Shown here: positions 1-7,924 of the stretch, piece by piece
How the letters are laid out: every line of letters starts with the position of its first letter
Numbering within the stretch: the stretch's first letter is position 1
Assembly (NCBI GenBank): GCA_003454605.1
Contig: DMKD01000028.1
Coordinates: 1-8,454 of the forward strand
DNA length: 8,454 nt
Direction: 5' to 3'
Source of the DNA: Spirochaeta sp.
GTDB lineage: Bacteria; Spirochaetota; Spirochaetia; UBA9216
Made by a program: the position numbers and the translations under genes
Notes under the pieces: generated by a model
Seen by the model: only the letters and a program-made list of their open reading frames with translations
Told to the model about the DNA's origin: nothing
Databases searched by the model: none

Positions 1-1329
1 GATATTATTCTTGACGGCGAAGTCATCAATCCCCATTCTCCAATGGACGCGGAAGCTTTGGGAATTTCAACAGTTTATCAGGAAGTTAACCTTCTGCCGA
101 ATCTTTCGGTAGCAGAAAACCTGATTATAGGAAGACAGCCGATGAAACGCGGCAGTATAGACTGGAAAATTATCAATAATGATGCCATAAGGATACTTGA
201 GAAATTTGACATTAATATTGATGTAACCGAACTGCTTGGAAGCTATTCAATTGCTATTCAGCAGATGGTTGCTATAGCACGTGCACTTGAACTGGATTCA
301 AAACTGCTTATACTTGATGAACCTACATCAAGTTTGAACCTCGATGAGGTTCAGAAGCTGTTTACCCAGATGAGGCGTTTGAAGGAGGAAGGTCAGTCTA
401 TCATCTTCGTTACACACTTTCTTGATCAGGCATTTGAGATTACCGACAAGATTACCGTTCTGCGTAACGGTGAATATGTCGGAGAATACATAACCGCAGA
501 TCTTTCCAAGCTTGATCTTATCTCCAAGCTGATGGGTAAGGCCCTTGATGAGCTGAAAGAATTTGAACATATTGCAGATAACAAGGTGAAGAAAAATGCT
601 GAGTCTCTTATTAAGACTGAAGATTTTGCGAAATCAGGGGTAATGAATCCCTATAATATTACTATCGACAAGGGTGATGTCGTTGGTCTTGCAGGTCTGC
701 TCGGTTCAGGGCGATCCGAGATAGCAAGCATGCTCTTCGGTGTTGAGAAATCCGATAACGGTTCTCTCTCGGTTAAGAATGTAAAGACAAAGATTTATAG
801 TCCTAGACAGGCTCTGAAGAATCATCTCGCCCTCTGTCCTGAAGACAGGAAGAAGGATGGTATCATTGCAGGCTTATCGGTAAAAGAGAATATTGTTCTT
901 GCCCTTCAGGTTAAACAGGGCTGGCTGAAAAATATCAATACCAAAATGCAGAATGAAATTGCTCAAAAATATATAGATATGCTGGCTATTAAAACCCCGT
1001 CTGTTGATCAGGCAATTGAAAACCTGTCAGGCGGTAATCAACAGAAGGTAATTGTTGCAAGATGGCTAGCGACAAATCCTGAGGTTCTTATTGTTGATGA
1101 ACCTACCAGGGGTATTGATGTAGGAGCCAAAACTGAGATTCAGAAACTGATTGTAAAACTCAGTCAAGAAGGCATGGGTGTCCTGTTTATTTCATCTGAA
1201 ATAGAAGAGGTCGTTCGATGTTCAAACAGGGTCTATGTTCTCCAGGAACGTTCGGTTGTGGGTGAGCTTACCGACAGCGATATAAATGAACATAAAATCA
1301 TGCACACTATTGCCGGGAAAGGGGAGTAA
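1..1329 (+). CDS. ytfR: Sugar ABC transporter, double ATP-binding subunit (YtfR/RbsA/MglA type), 5'-truncated
   Basis: This is the cytoplasmic ATPase of a CUT2-type sugar importer, with two fused nucleotide-binding domains powering the two permeases that follow. The frame is open from the first base, and residues before the first internal ATG (nt 43) continue the family's sequence (LDGEVINPHSPMDA), so the true start and first Walker A lie outside the window. In domain 1 I see the Q-loop (VYQEVNLLPNLSVAEN), a degenerate signature (SIAIQQMVAIARAL), Walker B (LLILDEPTSSL) and the H-loop (FVTHFLD). In domain 2 I see a Walker A at nt 694-717 (GLLGSGRS, with Arg replacing Lys), signature LSGGNQQK at nt 1024-1047 and Walker B VLIVDEPTRGID from nt 1084. 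The weak domain-1 signature and the Arg in the second P-loop are usual in this family, not damage. The ytfR label rests on the two downstream permeases; the ATPase alone could equally be called RbsA-like. The exact sugar is not readable. Confidence 0.93.
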   Translation, partial: DIILDGEVINPHSPMDAEALGISTVYQEVNLLPNLSVAENLIIGRQPMKRGSIDWKIINNDAIRILEKFDINIDVTELLGSYSIAIQQMVAIARALELDSKLLILDEPTSSLNLDEVQKLFTQMRRLKEEGQSIIFVTHFLDQAFEITDKITVLRNGEYVGEYITADLSKLDLISKLMGKALDELKEFEHIADNKVKKNAESLIKTEDFAKSGVMNPYNITIDKGDVVGLAGLLGSGRSEIASMLFGVEKSDNGSLSVKNVKTKIYSPRQALKNHLALCPEDRKKDGIIAGLSVKENIVLALQVKQGWLKNINTKMQNEIAQKYIDMLAIKTPSVDQAIENLSGGNQQKVIVARWLATNPEVLIVDEPTRGIDVGAKTEIQKLIVKLSQEGMGVLFISSEIEEVVRCSNRVYVLQERSVVGELTDSDINEHKIMHTIAGKGE

Positions 1330-1331
1330 AG

Positions 1332-2387
1332 ATGGGATTAGCTGAAGGTAAATCAATCCCGAAGATAGTCTGGCCGCTTATGGCCCTTGCTGCTATTCTG
1401 TTGTTTAATCTGATCTTAACAGATAACTTCTTCAGAATTACAATCAGAGACGGTCATTTATTCGGAAGTTTAATAGATATATTAAGAAGATGTTCGCCGA
1501 CCATGATAATGGCCGTTGCGATGACATATGTTATTGCCACAGGCGGAATCGATATTTCAGTCGGATCGGTACTTGCAATTTCCGGTTCTATTGCATCGCT
1601 GGTAGTTTGGGGGGGGAGTACTGATTATCTTGCCGGCGACGACACTGCCATTTACGCAGCTGTTGGTCTTATCATTGTGATACCCCTGCTGGCATCAATA
1701 GCGTTGGGTGCATTCAACGGGTTGATGGTTTCGGTCGTAGGACTTCAGCCGTTTATTGCAACGCTGATTCTAATGACTGCCGGCCGTGGAATTGCACAGC
1801 TGCTGACAGGCGGTAAGGTGCTTAACTTCAGTCACGCAGGTTTTGAATTTGTAGGACGAGGATACCTCTTCGGTATACCCTTCCCATTTATTCTTGCACT
1901 AGGAGTACTGCTTCTAGGGTTGGCAATCACTAAACTTACTCCGATGGGGCTCTATATTCAGGCTGTAGGCGGAAATAAATCGGCAAGTTTCTTCTCTGGT
2001 ATAAATACGAAGCTTGTTATCCTTTTCGTCTACATCTTTTCAGGTTTTGCAGCCGGACTTGCAGGTCTTGTTATGACTGCGGATATTACAGGTGCTGATG
2101 CCGGATTCATGGGGCTCTATATGGAGCTTGATGCTATTTTGGCTGTTGTTATCGGAGGAACTCCGATGGAAGGCGGAAAGTATAATCTTAAGGGTACTGT
2201 TGTCGGTGTGCTTATTATTCAAACCCTCACAACAACAATCCTTACCCGTGGTGTTCCGCCGGAATATACAACAATAGTTAAAGCTATTGTGGTTCTTGTT
2301 GTATTGATTATACAGTCAAAAAAAGTTCGTGAGCTTATTGAACACCGTAACCTCCTTAAAGCGGTAAAGGCATCGGAGGCTGTATGA
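1332..2387 (+). CDS. ytfT: Sugar ABC transporter permease, YtfT-like
   Basis: This is an inner-membrane permease of a CUT2 sugar importer, 351 aa, close to the family's usual length. It has many hydrophobic helices and the family motif VIATGGIDISVGSV near residues 67-80. The stretch DGHLFGSLIDILRRCSP before it closely resembles the matching part of E. coli YtfT as I recall it, as do QPFIATLILMTAGRGIAQL and the C-terminal ELDAILAVVIGG. YtfT pairs with YjfF in the galactofuranose importer YtfQRT-YjfF, and a YjfF-like gene follows directly, which supports the assignment. The start is ATG with GGGGAG at nt 1321-1326, five bases upstream and inside the end of the ATPase gene, so the two are translated together. 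The gene contains a run of eight G (nt 1609-1616). The specificity could be another furanose or pentose, because the binding protein that sets it is not visible. Confidence 0.92.
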   Translation: MGLAEGKSIPKIVWPLMALAAILLFNLILTDNFFRITIRDGHLFGSLIDILRRCSPTMIMAVAMTYVIATGGIDISVGSVLAISGSIASLVVWGGSTDYLAGDDTAIYAAVGLIIVIPLLASIALGAFNGLMVSVVGLQPFIATLILMTAGRGIAQLLTGGKVLNFSHAGFEFVGRGYLFGIPFPFILALGVLLLGLAITKLTPMGLYIQAVGGNKSASFFSGINTKLVILFVYIFSGFAAGLAGLVMTADITGADAGFMGLYMELDAILAVVIGGTPMEGGKYNLKGTVVGVLIIQTLTTTILTRGVPPEYTTIVKAIVVLVVLIIQSKKVRELIEHRNLLKAVKASEAV

Positions 2388-3373
2388 AAATCTTAAACAA
2401 GCTTGGAATATCAAGGCGGTCAATGCCGTTAATTGCAACCTTTGTTGTGTTTATAGCGCTTTATGTTTACGGCGGCGTGAGTTACCGGAACTTCTTTTCA
2501 TCAAGAGTGTTTTTCAACCTCCTGACTGATAACGCCGTTCTCGGCATAACAGCTGTGGGTATGACATTTGTTATTATTTCCGGCGGTATCGATTTGTCAG
2601 TTGGTGCAGTCATATCAACAACCGCTATGGCTGTTGCAGTAATGACCCAGGCCGGAGTTCCGAATGCAATAGTTATTCCGGTTGCACTACTCTACGGTAC
2701 AGTGCTCGGCTTACTAATGGGTTTTATCATTGAATACTTTAAGGCTCCGCCGTTTATCGTAACCCTGGCTGGAATGTTTTTCAGTCGCGGATTCGGTTAT
2801 GTATTGAGCCTCAGCTCTGTTCCGATTGTATATGAGTTTTATGCAAAGGCTTCGGCTTTTGGAATAAAGATAGGCAACGGCAGATTTACGGTTCCGGGGA
2901 TAGCATTAATTGCGGTAATAATTATAGCGACCTTTCTATCACGGCGCACTAAATTCGGCCGAAACATCTATGCTATAGGCGGAAGTGAGCAGTCTGCAGT
3001 ATTCATGGGGCTACCAGTGTTTCGTACAAAGATCCTTGTTTATACATTGAGCGGTTTTTGTGCCTCTCTTGCGGGCTTTATCTACACCTTCTATACCCTG
3101 TCGGGCTACGGTCTTGCGGGTATAGGTCTTGAAATGGATGCTATTGCTTCAGCTGTTATCGGCGGAACCCTGATGACAGGCGGATACGGTACAATTTTTG
3201 GGACCCTGATTGGTACTCTGATACAGGGTCTTATCAAGACGATAATTTCGTTTAACGGTCAATTCTCAGTATACTGGATAAGACTGTTTACTGGCGGAAT
3301 GCTTTTACTGTTTATCCTCCTTCAGAAAGCGTTTGTCGCAGGCACTGCCGGTATGAAAAAGGCTGATGGATAA
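2384..3373 (+). CDS. yjfF: Sugar ABC transporter permease, YjfF-like
   Basis: This is the second membrane permease of the same importer, 329 aa. Diagnostic stretches are NILTDN-like FNLLTDNAVLGITAVGMTFV, the CUT2 motif IISGGIDLSVGAV, FIVTLAGMFFSRG, YAIGGSEQSAVFMG and LEMDAIASAVIGGTLMTGG, all of which correspond to YjfF rather than to RbsC. Its ATG overlaps the stop of the previous permease by four bases (ATGA, nt 2384-2387), with GGAGG at nt 2375-2379, so translational coupling and 1:1 assembly of the heterodimeric channel are expected. The YjfF order (ATPase, YtfT, YjfF) matches that of E. coli ytfQRT-yjfF. The stop TAA (nt 3371-3373) is followed by a short frame that appears to be the remains of another gene. 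Confidence 0.92.
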   Translation: MKILNKLGISRRSMPLIATFVVFIALYVYGGVSYRNFFSSRVFFNLLTDNAVLGITAVGMTFVIISGGIDLSVGAVISTTAMAVAVMTQAGVPNAIVIPVALLYGTVLGLLMGFIIEYFKAPPFIVTLAGMFFSRGFGYVLSLSSVPIVYEFYAKASAFGIKIGNGRFTVPGIALIAVIIIATFLSRRTKFGRNIYAIGGSEQSAVFMGLPVFRTKILVYTLSGFCASLAGFIYTFYTLSGYGLAGIGLEMDAIASAVIGGTLMTGGYGTIFGTLIGTLIQGLIKTIISFNGQFSVYWIRLFTGGMLLLFILLQKAFVAGTAGMKKADG

Positions 3374-3466
3374 GCTGGAGAAGTGAATATAAGATGGAAT
3401 TTCACAGGGCGGAGCTATGTTCCTACAGATCCAACCCGTGGAATCGGTTTTGAAATAGCACGGTAA
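3374..3466 (+). pseudogene. Probable C-terminal gene remnant in the gap before the MFS gene
   Basis: Immediately after the yjfF stop, the same frame stays open for 30 codons and ends with TAA at nt 3464-3466, two bases before the MFS start. The conceptual peptide includes WNFTGRSYVPTDPTRGIGF and then EIAR before the stop. An Arg/Tyr-rich tail ending in GF-x-(V/I)-A-R resembles the C-terminus of formylglycine-generating-enzyme (FGE/sulfatase-modifying) domains, which I recall as ending in IGFR(V/L)AR. No credible start exists: the GTG at nt 3383 has GGAG only two bases upstream, and the ATG at nt 3394 is in another frame. What is seen is an open, protein-like frame; the FGE identity and the idea of a deleted gene are inference. 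It could also be unselected spacer. Confidence 0.3.
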
Positions 3467-3468
3467 TT

Positions 3469-4647
3469 ATGAACAGCAGTAAACATCCGGAATTACAGAA
3501 GATTAGAGCCGCAGGTCTGGCGGCGGCAGCCTTTATGGCGTTTTTTATATTCGGGTTTTCCGATGTACTTAAAGGCACAGCCATACCTGAGATTATTGCT
3601 GAAACCTCAGTCGGTTACAATACCGGCGGAGCGCTCATAGGTTTCACCTATTTCGGCTTCTTTGCCGGCACTCTGGGATCCGTTTTTGTACTGAAAAAAA
3701 GGCAGGCCCCCGAGCTGATGGGAGCAGCGGTCATTATTGCCTGTCTCGGGCTCAGTGTATTCAGTCTTGCTGCCAATGTCGGAATAATGTTTATTGCAGC
3801 CTTTCTTATCGGTATCGGCGGCGGACTTATCGATGTAACAGCTAATATGACTATCAGAATGTCGGCGGAAAAAACAAAACTCGGCCGGCGTCTCAATCAG
3901 CTCGCATTTTTTCACGGCACCGGTGCGATTGTTTCTCCAATGTTTGCCGGACTTATACTTTCACTAACAGCCCAGTGGCGAAGAATCTATTTTTTTGCAG
4001 CAGTTCTCACAGCAGTACTTGTGATTATAATTCTCGCTCTGATAAAAAAGGCCGGGATGAAGGTGGTTGAAGAGGAAGAACAGGATAAACTGAGCATAAA
4101 CCCATCTGTGGCTCTGTTAGGAGGGGTTCTGTTCTTTTACATGACCCTTGAAGCTGGAATCTCGGGCTGGATGGTGGAGTACGGCAGGACAATTGGTCTG
4201 AGTAATCAAATTGCGCTGTTTTATCTGTCGCTCTTTTTCATCCTGTTGACTGCAGGGAGGTTTCTGAGCAGTCTCTATGTTGACAGATTGGGACTGCATA
4301 AATCGATTCTTCTTAATTTTACTGTTATTCTTGCTCTGGTCGCGGGAGGGATAACCTTTAAGGATTTTTTCATCCTTATCCCCTGTGCAGGGTTTTTTAT
4401 GGCCCCAATCTTTCCCACGACAGTAGCCCTTATTTCAAATGAACTAGGCAGTACAAATATCAGGACTCTTGGTTTCTTTTTTGCTGTCGCGGGCCTCGGG
4501 GGTATATTCGGTCCCTGGATGATTGGGATGCTTGCAAAAAGCTTCTCTCTTCAAACCGGATTAGCTTTGCTGATGGTATTTGCAATCTGTGCGATTACTA
4601 TCTGTTCTCTGTATTCCTGTGTCTCATATCGAGGGAAAAAGATTTAA
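3469..4647 (+). CDS. MFS transporter, sugar-porter-like, 12 membrane helices
   Basis: This is a secondary carrier of the major facilitator superfamily, 392 aa, in the cytoplasmic membrane. About twelve hydrophobic segments are split by a charged central loop near residues 193-210 (KKAGMKVVEEEEQDK). Recognisable features are GIGGGLIDVTANMTI in the fourth helix region, the Asn/His-containing LNQLAFFHGTGAIVSP, an ISGWMVEYG element early in the second half, GRFLSSLYVDRLGLHKS as the second-half motif A, and PIFPTTVALI. This pattern suits fucose/glucose-type proton symporters (FHS-like group) better than drug exporters, but the substrate cannot be read. It sits between the ABC importer and the GRE pair, so it may bring in a second substrate or export a fermentation product. 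The start lacks a clear Shine-Dalgarno site: the preceding bases (ATAGCACGGTAATT) are poor. Initiation may depend on ribosomes ending at the TAA two bases upstream. Confidence 0.85.
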   Translation: MNSSKHPELQKIRAAGLAAAAFMAFFIFGFSDVLKGTAIPEIIAETSVGYNTGGALIGFTYFGFFAGTLGSVFVLKKRQAPELMGAAVIIACLGLSVFSLAANVGIMFIAAFLIGIGGGLIDVTANMTIRMSAEKTKLGRRLNQLAFFHGTGAIVSPMFAGLILSLTAQWRRIYFFAAVLTAVLVIIILALIKKAGMKVVEEEEQDKLSINPSVALLGGVLFFYMTLEAGISGWMVEYGRTIGLSNQIALFYLSLFFILLTAGRFLSSLYVDRLGLHKSILLNFTVILALVAGGITFKDFFILIPCAGFFMAPIFPTTVALISNELGSTNIRTLGFFFAVAGLGGIFGPWMIGMLAKSFSLQTGLALLMVFAICAITICSLYSCVSYRGKKI

Positions 4648-4709
4648 CTTCATGATAAAGATAGTCCATTTACGATAGATTATTCAGGCATTATACTAGG
4701 ATTGAAAAA

Positions 4710-5591
4710 ATGAAAGGTTTAATATTTAACATACAAAGATTCAGCACCAAAGACGGACCCGGTATAAGAACAACTGTTTTCTTCAAGGGCTGCAATGTAA
4801 ACTGTGCCTGGTGTCATAACCCGGAATCTATAGATGGAGATCTGATGCTCCGTTTCGACTCAAAGCGGTGTATAAACTGCGGCCGTTGTGCCGAGGTCTG
4901 CCGTTACAGTGCAACTGAAATGATTGAGGGCCGCAGGCTGTATCATCTTGAAAAATGCACTCTATGCGGTGATTGTGTGCCCGCCTGCGGTGAAGGTGCC
5001 CTGGAAATGGTAGGGAAAAACTATACAGCAGAAGAGCTATATAGTATAATTATTAAAGATGAGGATTTTTACAGAGAATCAGGCGGGGGAGTGACTTTCT
5101 CCGGCGGTGAACCTCTACTTCAACAGGAATTCTTGCTCGATATGCTTAAACGCTGCAAGGCTGCAGGATTACATACTTCATTAGATACTGCACTCAATGT
5201 TGAGTGGAGCAGTATTGAAGAAGTCCTGCCTTGGGTTGATCTGGTCCTTCTGGACATCAAAGGGATGAACAGTGAAAGGCATTTACGCAATACCGGTGTT
5301 TCTAATGAAAAGATCCTCGAAAATGCTGAAAAGCTCTCCGCTACCGGGGTGGAAATAATTGTGAGGATGCCGATTGTAAAAGGTCTGAATGATTCAATTG
5401 AAGAGCTTAGAGCTGCCGCCGCTTTTCTCAAAGACTGGCAGAATCTAAGTGCTGTGGAACTTCTTCCGTATCACAGCCTTGGAGTTGATAAGTCATCTGA
5501 ATATGAAGCACTGGAGGCTCAGAAGAGATTCGAAGCCCCCGACAGTGATCTGATAGACAAAGCTCGTGAGCTGTTTAACAGGAGTGAATGA
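4710..5591 (+). CDS. Glycyl radical enzyme activating protein (radical SAM, PFL-activase family)
   Basis: This activase uses reductive cleavage of S-adenosylmethionine to place the stable glycyl radical on the enzyme encoded next. It is 293 aa. The N-terminus has the family-typical RFSTKDGPGIRTTVFFKGC, then the SAM-cluster motif C28-x3-C32-x2-C35 (CNVNCAWC). An inserted two-cluster ferredoxin-like domain follows, with Cys 54, 57, 60, 64 and Cys 83, 86, 89, 93. SGGEPLLQ at residues 131-138 is the SAM-binding GGE motif. The inserted clusters place it with activases of the dehydratase/decarboxylase GREs rather than the shorter PFL activase, which lacks them. ATG at nt 4710 has AGGA at nt 4698-4701. 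The stop overlaps the GRE start (ATGA, nt 5588-5591), so the two are coupled. No microcompartment-targeting tail is visible, suggesting a cytosolic pair. The function is firm; the partner's reaction is not. Confidence 0.96.
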   Translation: MKGLIFNIQRFSTKDGPGIRTTVFFKGCNVNCAWCHNPESIDGDLMLRFDSKRCINCGRCAEVCRYSATEMIEGRRLYHLEKCTLCGDCVPACGEGALEMVGKNYTAEELYSIIIKDEDFYRESGGGVTFSGGEPLLQQEFLLDMLKRCKAAGLHTSLDTALNVEWSSIEEVLPWVDLVLLDIKGMNSERHLRNTGVSNEKILENAEKLSATGVEIIVRMPIVKGLNDSIEELRAAAAFLKDWQNLSAVELLPYHSLGVDKSSEYEALEAQKRFEAPDSDLIDKARELFNRSE

Positions 5592-7897
5592 TGTTACCGA
5601 AACATGTTGAGAAATCCATAGCAAAGTGGTTTGAAAAAGATGGAGAAGCGACCTTCTTCGAAAGAATTGAACTGCAGCAGGAAGCTGCTGAAAAATATAA
5701 AAATGATGCCTATGCTCCACGCTACAGCAGAATCCTCAATCACATTCTTGAAAATATAACCCTTGTCATCAAAGAAGGTGAGAATATTGTAGGAGATGTA
5801 TTTGAGATAATTCCGAATGATGACCAGCGTGAGTGGGCTGAGAGTCTGAGCGAAGAATGGTGGGAAGATGTTTCGGAAGAAGAAAAGCAGGACAGAATCA
5901 TGTTCTACTATTCTCCCGGCTGGATAAAACGCCGAAACCCGATTTTTTTCACTTTCGGGCATCTCTCCTATGATTGGAATGCAATAATTACCAAGGGCCT
6001 CGACTGGCATAAAGAACATGCTCAGGAGTTGCTTGATTCAGGCAGGTATAGTGATAATAAAGATAAAACCGACTTTCTCAGCGGAGCTGTAGAAGCATAC
6101 GATGCTCATACAAAGTTTATCCGCAGGTACGCCGAAGAGGCTGAAAACCAGGGACTTAAAGAGATAGCGGGAATCTGCAGAAAGATAGCAGGAGGACCCG
6201 CTGAAACGCTGCAGGAAGCGCTTCAGCTCCTATGGTTTATTGTACTCGTATCCCAGAAGGTTGCCGGGTGCGGAGTCTTCTGTTTTGACCGAATGGATCA
6301 GTATCTGCTGCCGTTTTTTGAGAATGATCTTGCTGCCGAAAGACTGGCTGAGGAAGAAGCCTTCGGCCTTATTGTTGAGTTCTTCAATAAAAACAATGAA
6401 ATACTCGATCATGGTGATCATATGTCTCAGGAATCCGAAGTTGTAAAGAACAATCTCGAAGTGACCTATGATGATCCTAATTATATAATTATCGCGGGCC
6501 TGTTAAGCAAGGGTGTATCTGGGGTTAATAAACTCTCCCACCTTATGATCCGCGCACAGCATGAAATGAGACTTCGAAATCCTTTTGTCGTAGTTCGCTG
6601 GCATGAAGGAATAGATCCTGTGTTCTGGCGTGAAGTCTGTGATGCAATGAGACATAATGCTACAGTCGTCGTCTATAATGATGAAACCATGATTCCGGCC
6701 CTTCTTGAGTTCGGGATTGAAGCTGAAGATGTTTACGGCTATGGCTACTACGGCTGCAATGACCCGCTTATCCCTGGAAAGGAAGGGGGGCTGCGTCAGC
6801 TATGGGTAAATCTTGTCTGGCCGTTTGAGCTTGCTCTTAACGGGGGTAGGGCTTTGTGTGCAGGTGAAAACGGTTGCGTACATGATCCGGAGGCAAATTT
6901 CGGCTACCGCGACAGGTTGATCGGACTGATGTCGGGAGTATACAGCGGTGACGATGAAGATAATAATGAACCCGAATCGATGGGTGATTTCATCAAACTC
7001 TACAAGAAACAGCTACGCTTCCTTCTTTTGCAGTACATGGAAAAGATGGAGCAGGATTATCTGCTTGAGCAGAAATACAGTGCCGGGCGCATGAGGATAG
7101 AAGATCTCTTTCTGCAAGGTACTATTGACGAGGCAACTAACTGGATTGCCGGCGGAACCAAGTACCACAAGATAACAATGCAGGGCAGCGGAATGGCTAC
7201 GGCTGTAGACTCTCTGGCGGCTATTGATCTTGCTGTTTTCAGGGACAAGAAGTTCACCCTCAGTGAAATCCGCGAGGCATTAAAGACCGATTTCAAAGAT
7301 CGTGAGGATCTCAGAATCTATCTCGATTCGCTGCCGAAGTTCGGAAATGATATAGATGAGGTTGATAAATATGCGACAGTGGTCACTAACGCTTTTTGCG
7401 ATGTCGTGGCTGAAATGAATGAAACGCGTACGGGTCTGTATTCCTACATGCCGACTCTGTCCACTGACCGTGACTTCACCGGAATGGGTGCATGCCTAGC
7501 AGCAACATCCGACGGCCGCCGTGCCGGCGAACAGATATCTGAAAATCAGTCGCCCTACCTTGGTGCAGATCACAGCGGAGTGACGGCCCTGCTCAATTCA
7601 GTTGCAAAGGTCCCCTTTGATCGCATAACCGGCGGACCGTTGAATGTGATGCTGCACCCCTCAACAATTGATGGAGATGACGGACTGTCTAAACTAGCAG
7701 CCTTGTTCAGTGTATTCATGAAGCGGGGTGGAATGCAGGTGCAGCTGAATGTTGTTGGTCGGGATGAGCTGCTGGATGCCCAGCAAAAGCCTGATCAGCA
7801 TAAGAATCTATGTGTGAGAATAACAGGTTATTCAGCCTACTTTGTGCAGATGGGAAAAATTGCTCAGGAAGAGCTTATTAACAGGACAGTGAATTAA
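5588..7897 (+). CDS. Glycyl radical enzyme (PFL-like), divergent, unassigned substrate class
   Basis: This cytosolic GRE is expected to cleave a C-O, C-N or C-C bond by radical chemistry, with a thiyl radical formed on the active-site Cys by the C-terminal glycyl radical. It has 769 codons, slightly short for the family. The PFL-like barrel spans roughly residues 1-620; the C-terminal glycine-radical domain contains TSDGRRAGEQ, QVQLNVVGRDELLDAQQKP and the loop RITGYSAYF with radical Gly747, 22 residues from the end. The Cys loop is YGYYGCNDPLIPG, with Cys390. At Cys+2 it has Asp392, where GRE dehydratases and CutC carry Glu. The usual substrate-side GG...DATNELS stretch is replaced by IAGLLSKGVSGVNKLSHL (residues 301-318). 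The frame is intact. AGGAG at nt 5580-5584 lies three bases from the first ATG and six from the second (nt 5591), so the second, giving 768 aa, is the likelier start. There is no N-terminal microcompartment signal. The sugar transporters nearby suggest a carbohydrate-derived substrate (inference). Confidence 0.96.
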   Translation: MMLPKHVEKSIAKWFEKDGEATFFERIELQQEAAEKYKNDAYAPRYSRILNHILENITLVIKEGENIVGDVFEIIPNDDQREWAESLSEEWWEDVSEEEKQDRIMFYYSPGWIKRRNPIFFTFGHLSYDWNAIITKGLDWHKEHAQELLDSGRYSDNKDKTDFLSGAVEAYDAHTKFIRRYAEEAENQGLKEIAGICRKIAGGPAETLQEALQLLWFIVLVSQKVAGCGVFCFDRMDQYLLPFFENDLAAERLAEEEAFGLIVEFFNKNNEILDHGDHMSQESEVVKNNLEVTYDDPNYIIIAGLLSKGVSGVNKLSHLMIRAQHEMRLRNPFVVVRWHEGIDPVFWREVCDAMRHNATVVVYNDETMIPALLEFGIEAEDVYGYGYYGCNDPLIPGKEGGLRQLWVNLVWPFELALNGGRALCAGENGCVHDPEANFGYRDRLIGLMSGVYSGDDEDNNEPESMGDFIKLYKKQLRFLLLQYMEKMEQDYLLEQKYSAGRMRIEDLFLQGTIDEATNWIAGGTKYHKITMQGSGMATAVDSLAAIDLAVFRDKKFTLSEIREALKTDFKDREDLRIYLDSLPKFGNDIDEVDKYATVVTNAFCDVVAEMNETRTGLYSYMPTLSTDRDFTGMGACLAATSDGRRAGEQISENQSPYLGADHSGVTALLNSVAKVPFDRITGGPLNVMLHPSTIDGDDGLSKLAALFSVFMKRGGMQVQLNVVGRDELLDAQQKPDQHKNLCVRITGYSAYFVQMGKIAQEELINRTVN

Positions 7898-7922
7898 ATC
7901 GGACTTCGTGTCCGATTTAATT
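7892..7922 (+). terminator. Perfect 13-bp stem-loop at the end of the GRE gene
   Basis: AATTAAATCGGAC (nt 7892-7904) pairs perfectly with GTCCGATTTAATT (nt 7910-7922) around the loop TTCGT. The stem begins inside the last sense codon and contains the TAA stop. Only four T (nt 7921-7924) follow, two of them in the stem, so intrinsic termination is plausible but not strong. It could instead protect the 3' end of the GRE message or act on both strands, because the left arm is A/T-rich at its base. Confidence 0.55.
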
Positions 7923-7924
7923 TT

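Noticed and set aside
241..300. First ABC signature (SIAIQQM) and Arg in the second P-loop seen as possible inactivation
   Set aside because: Both are normal for double ATPases of the RbsA/MglA/YtfR family, so they are not evidence of a defective transporter.
3694..3700. A7 run in the MFS gene as a programmed frameshift site
   Set aside because: The zero frame is continuous with good transporter features on both sides, and no stimulatory structure or alternative product is apparent.
4667..4697. Promoter-like TTTACG ... TATACT ahead of the GRE activase gene
   Set aside because: The TATACT box (nt 4692-4697) is good, but the -35 is weak with a 19-base spacer. Transcription from it would start near nt 4704, removing the AGGA site at nt 4698-4701. 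Not enough to call a promoter.
5594..6019. Minus-strand open frame of 141 codons opposite the GRE N-terminus
   Set aside because: It lies wholly antisense to a well-recognised GRE segment, shows no family resemblance, and has no separate context.
4710..7897. Known microcompartment GRE locus (choline, propanediol or sulfonate type)
   Set aside because: No shell-protein gene, no aldehyde dehydrogenase, no N-terminal targeting helix on the GRE, and C-N-D in place of GCVE.
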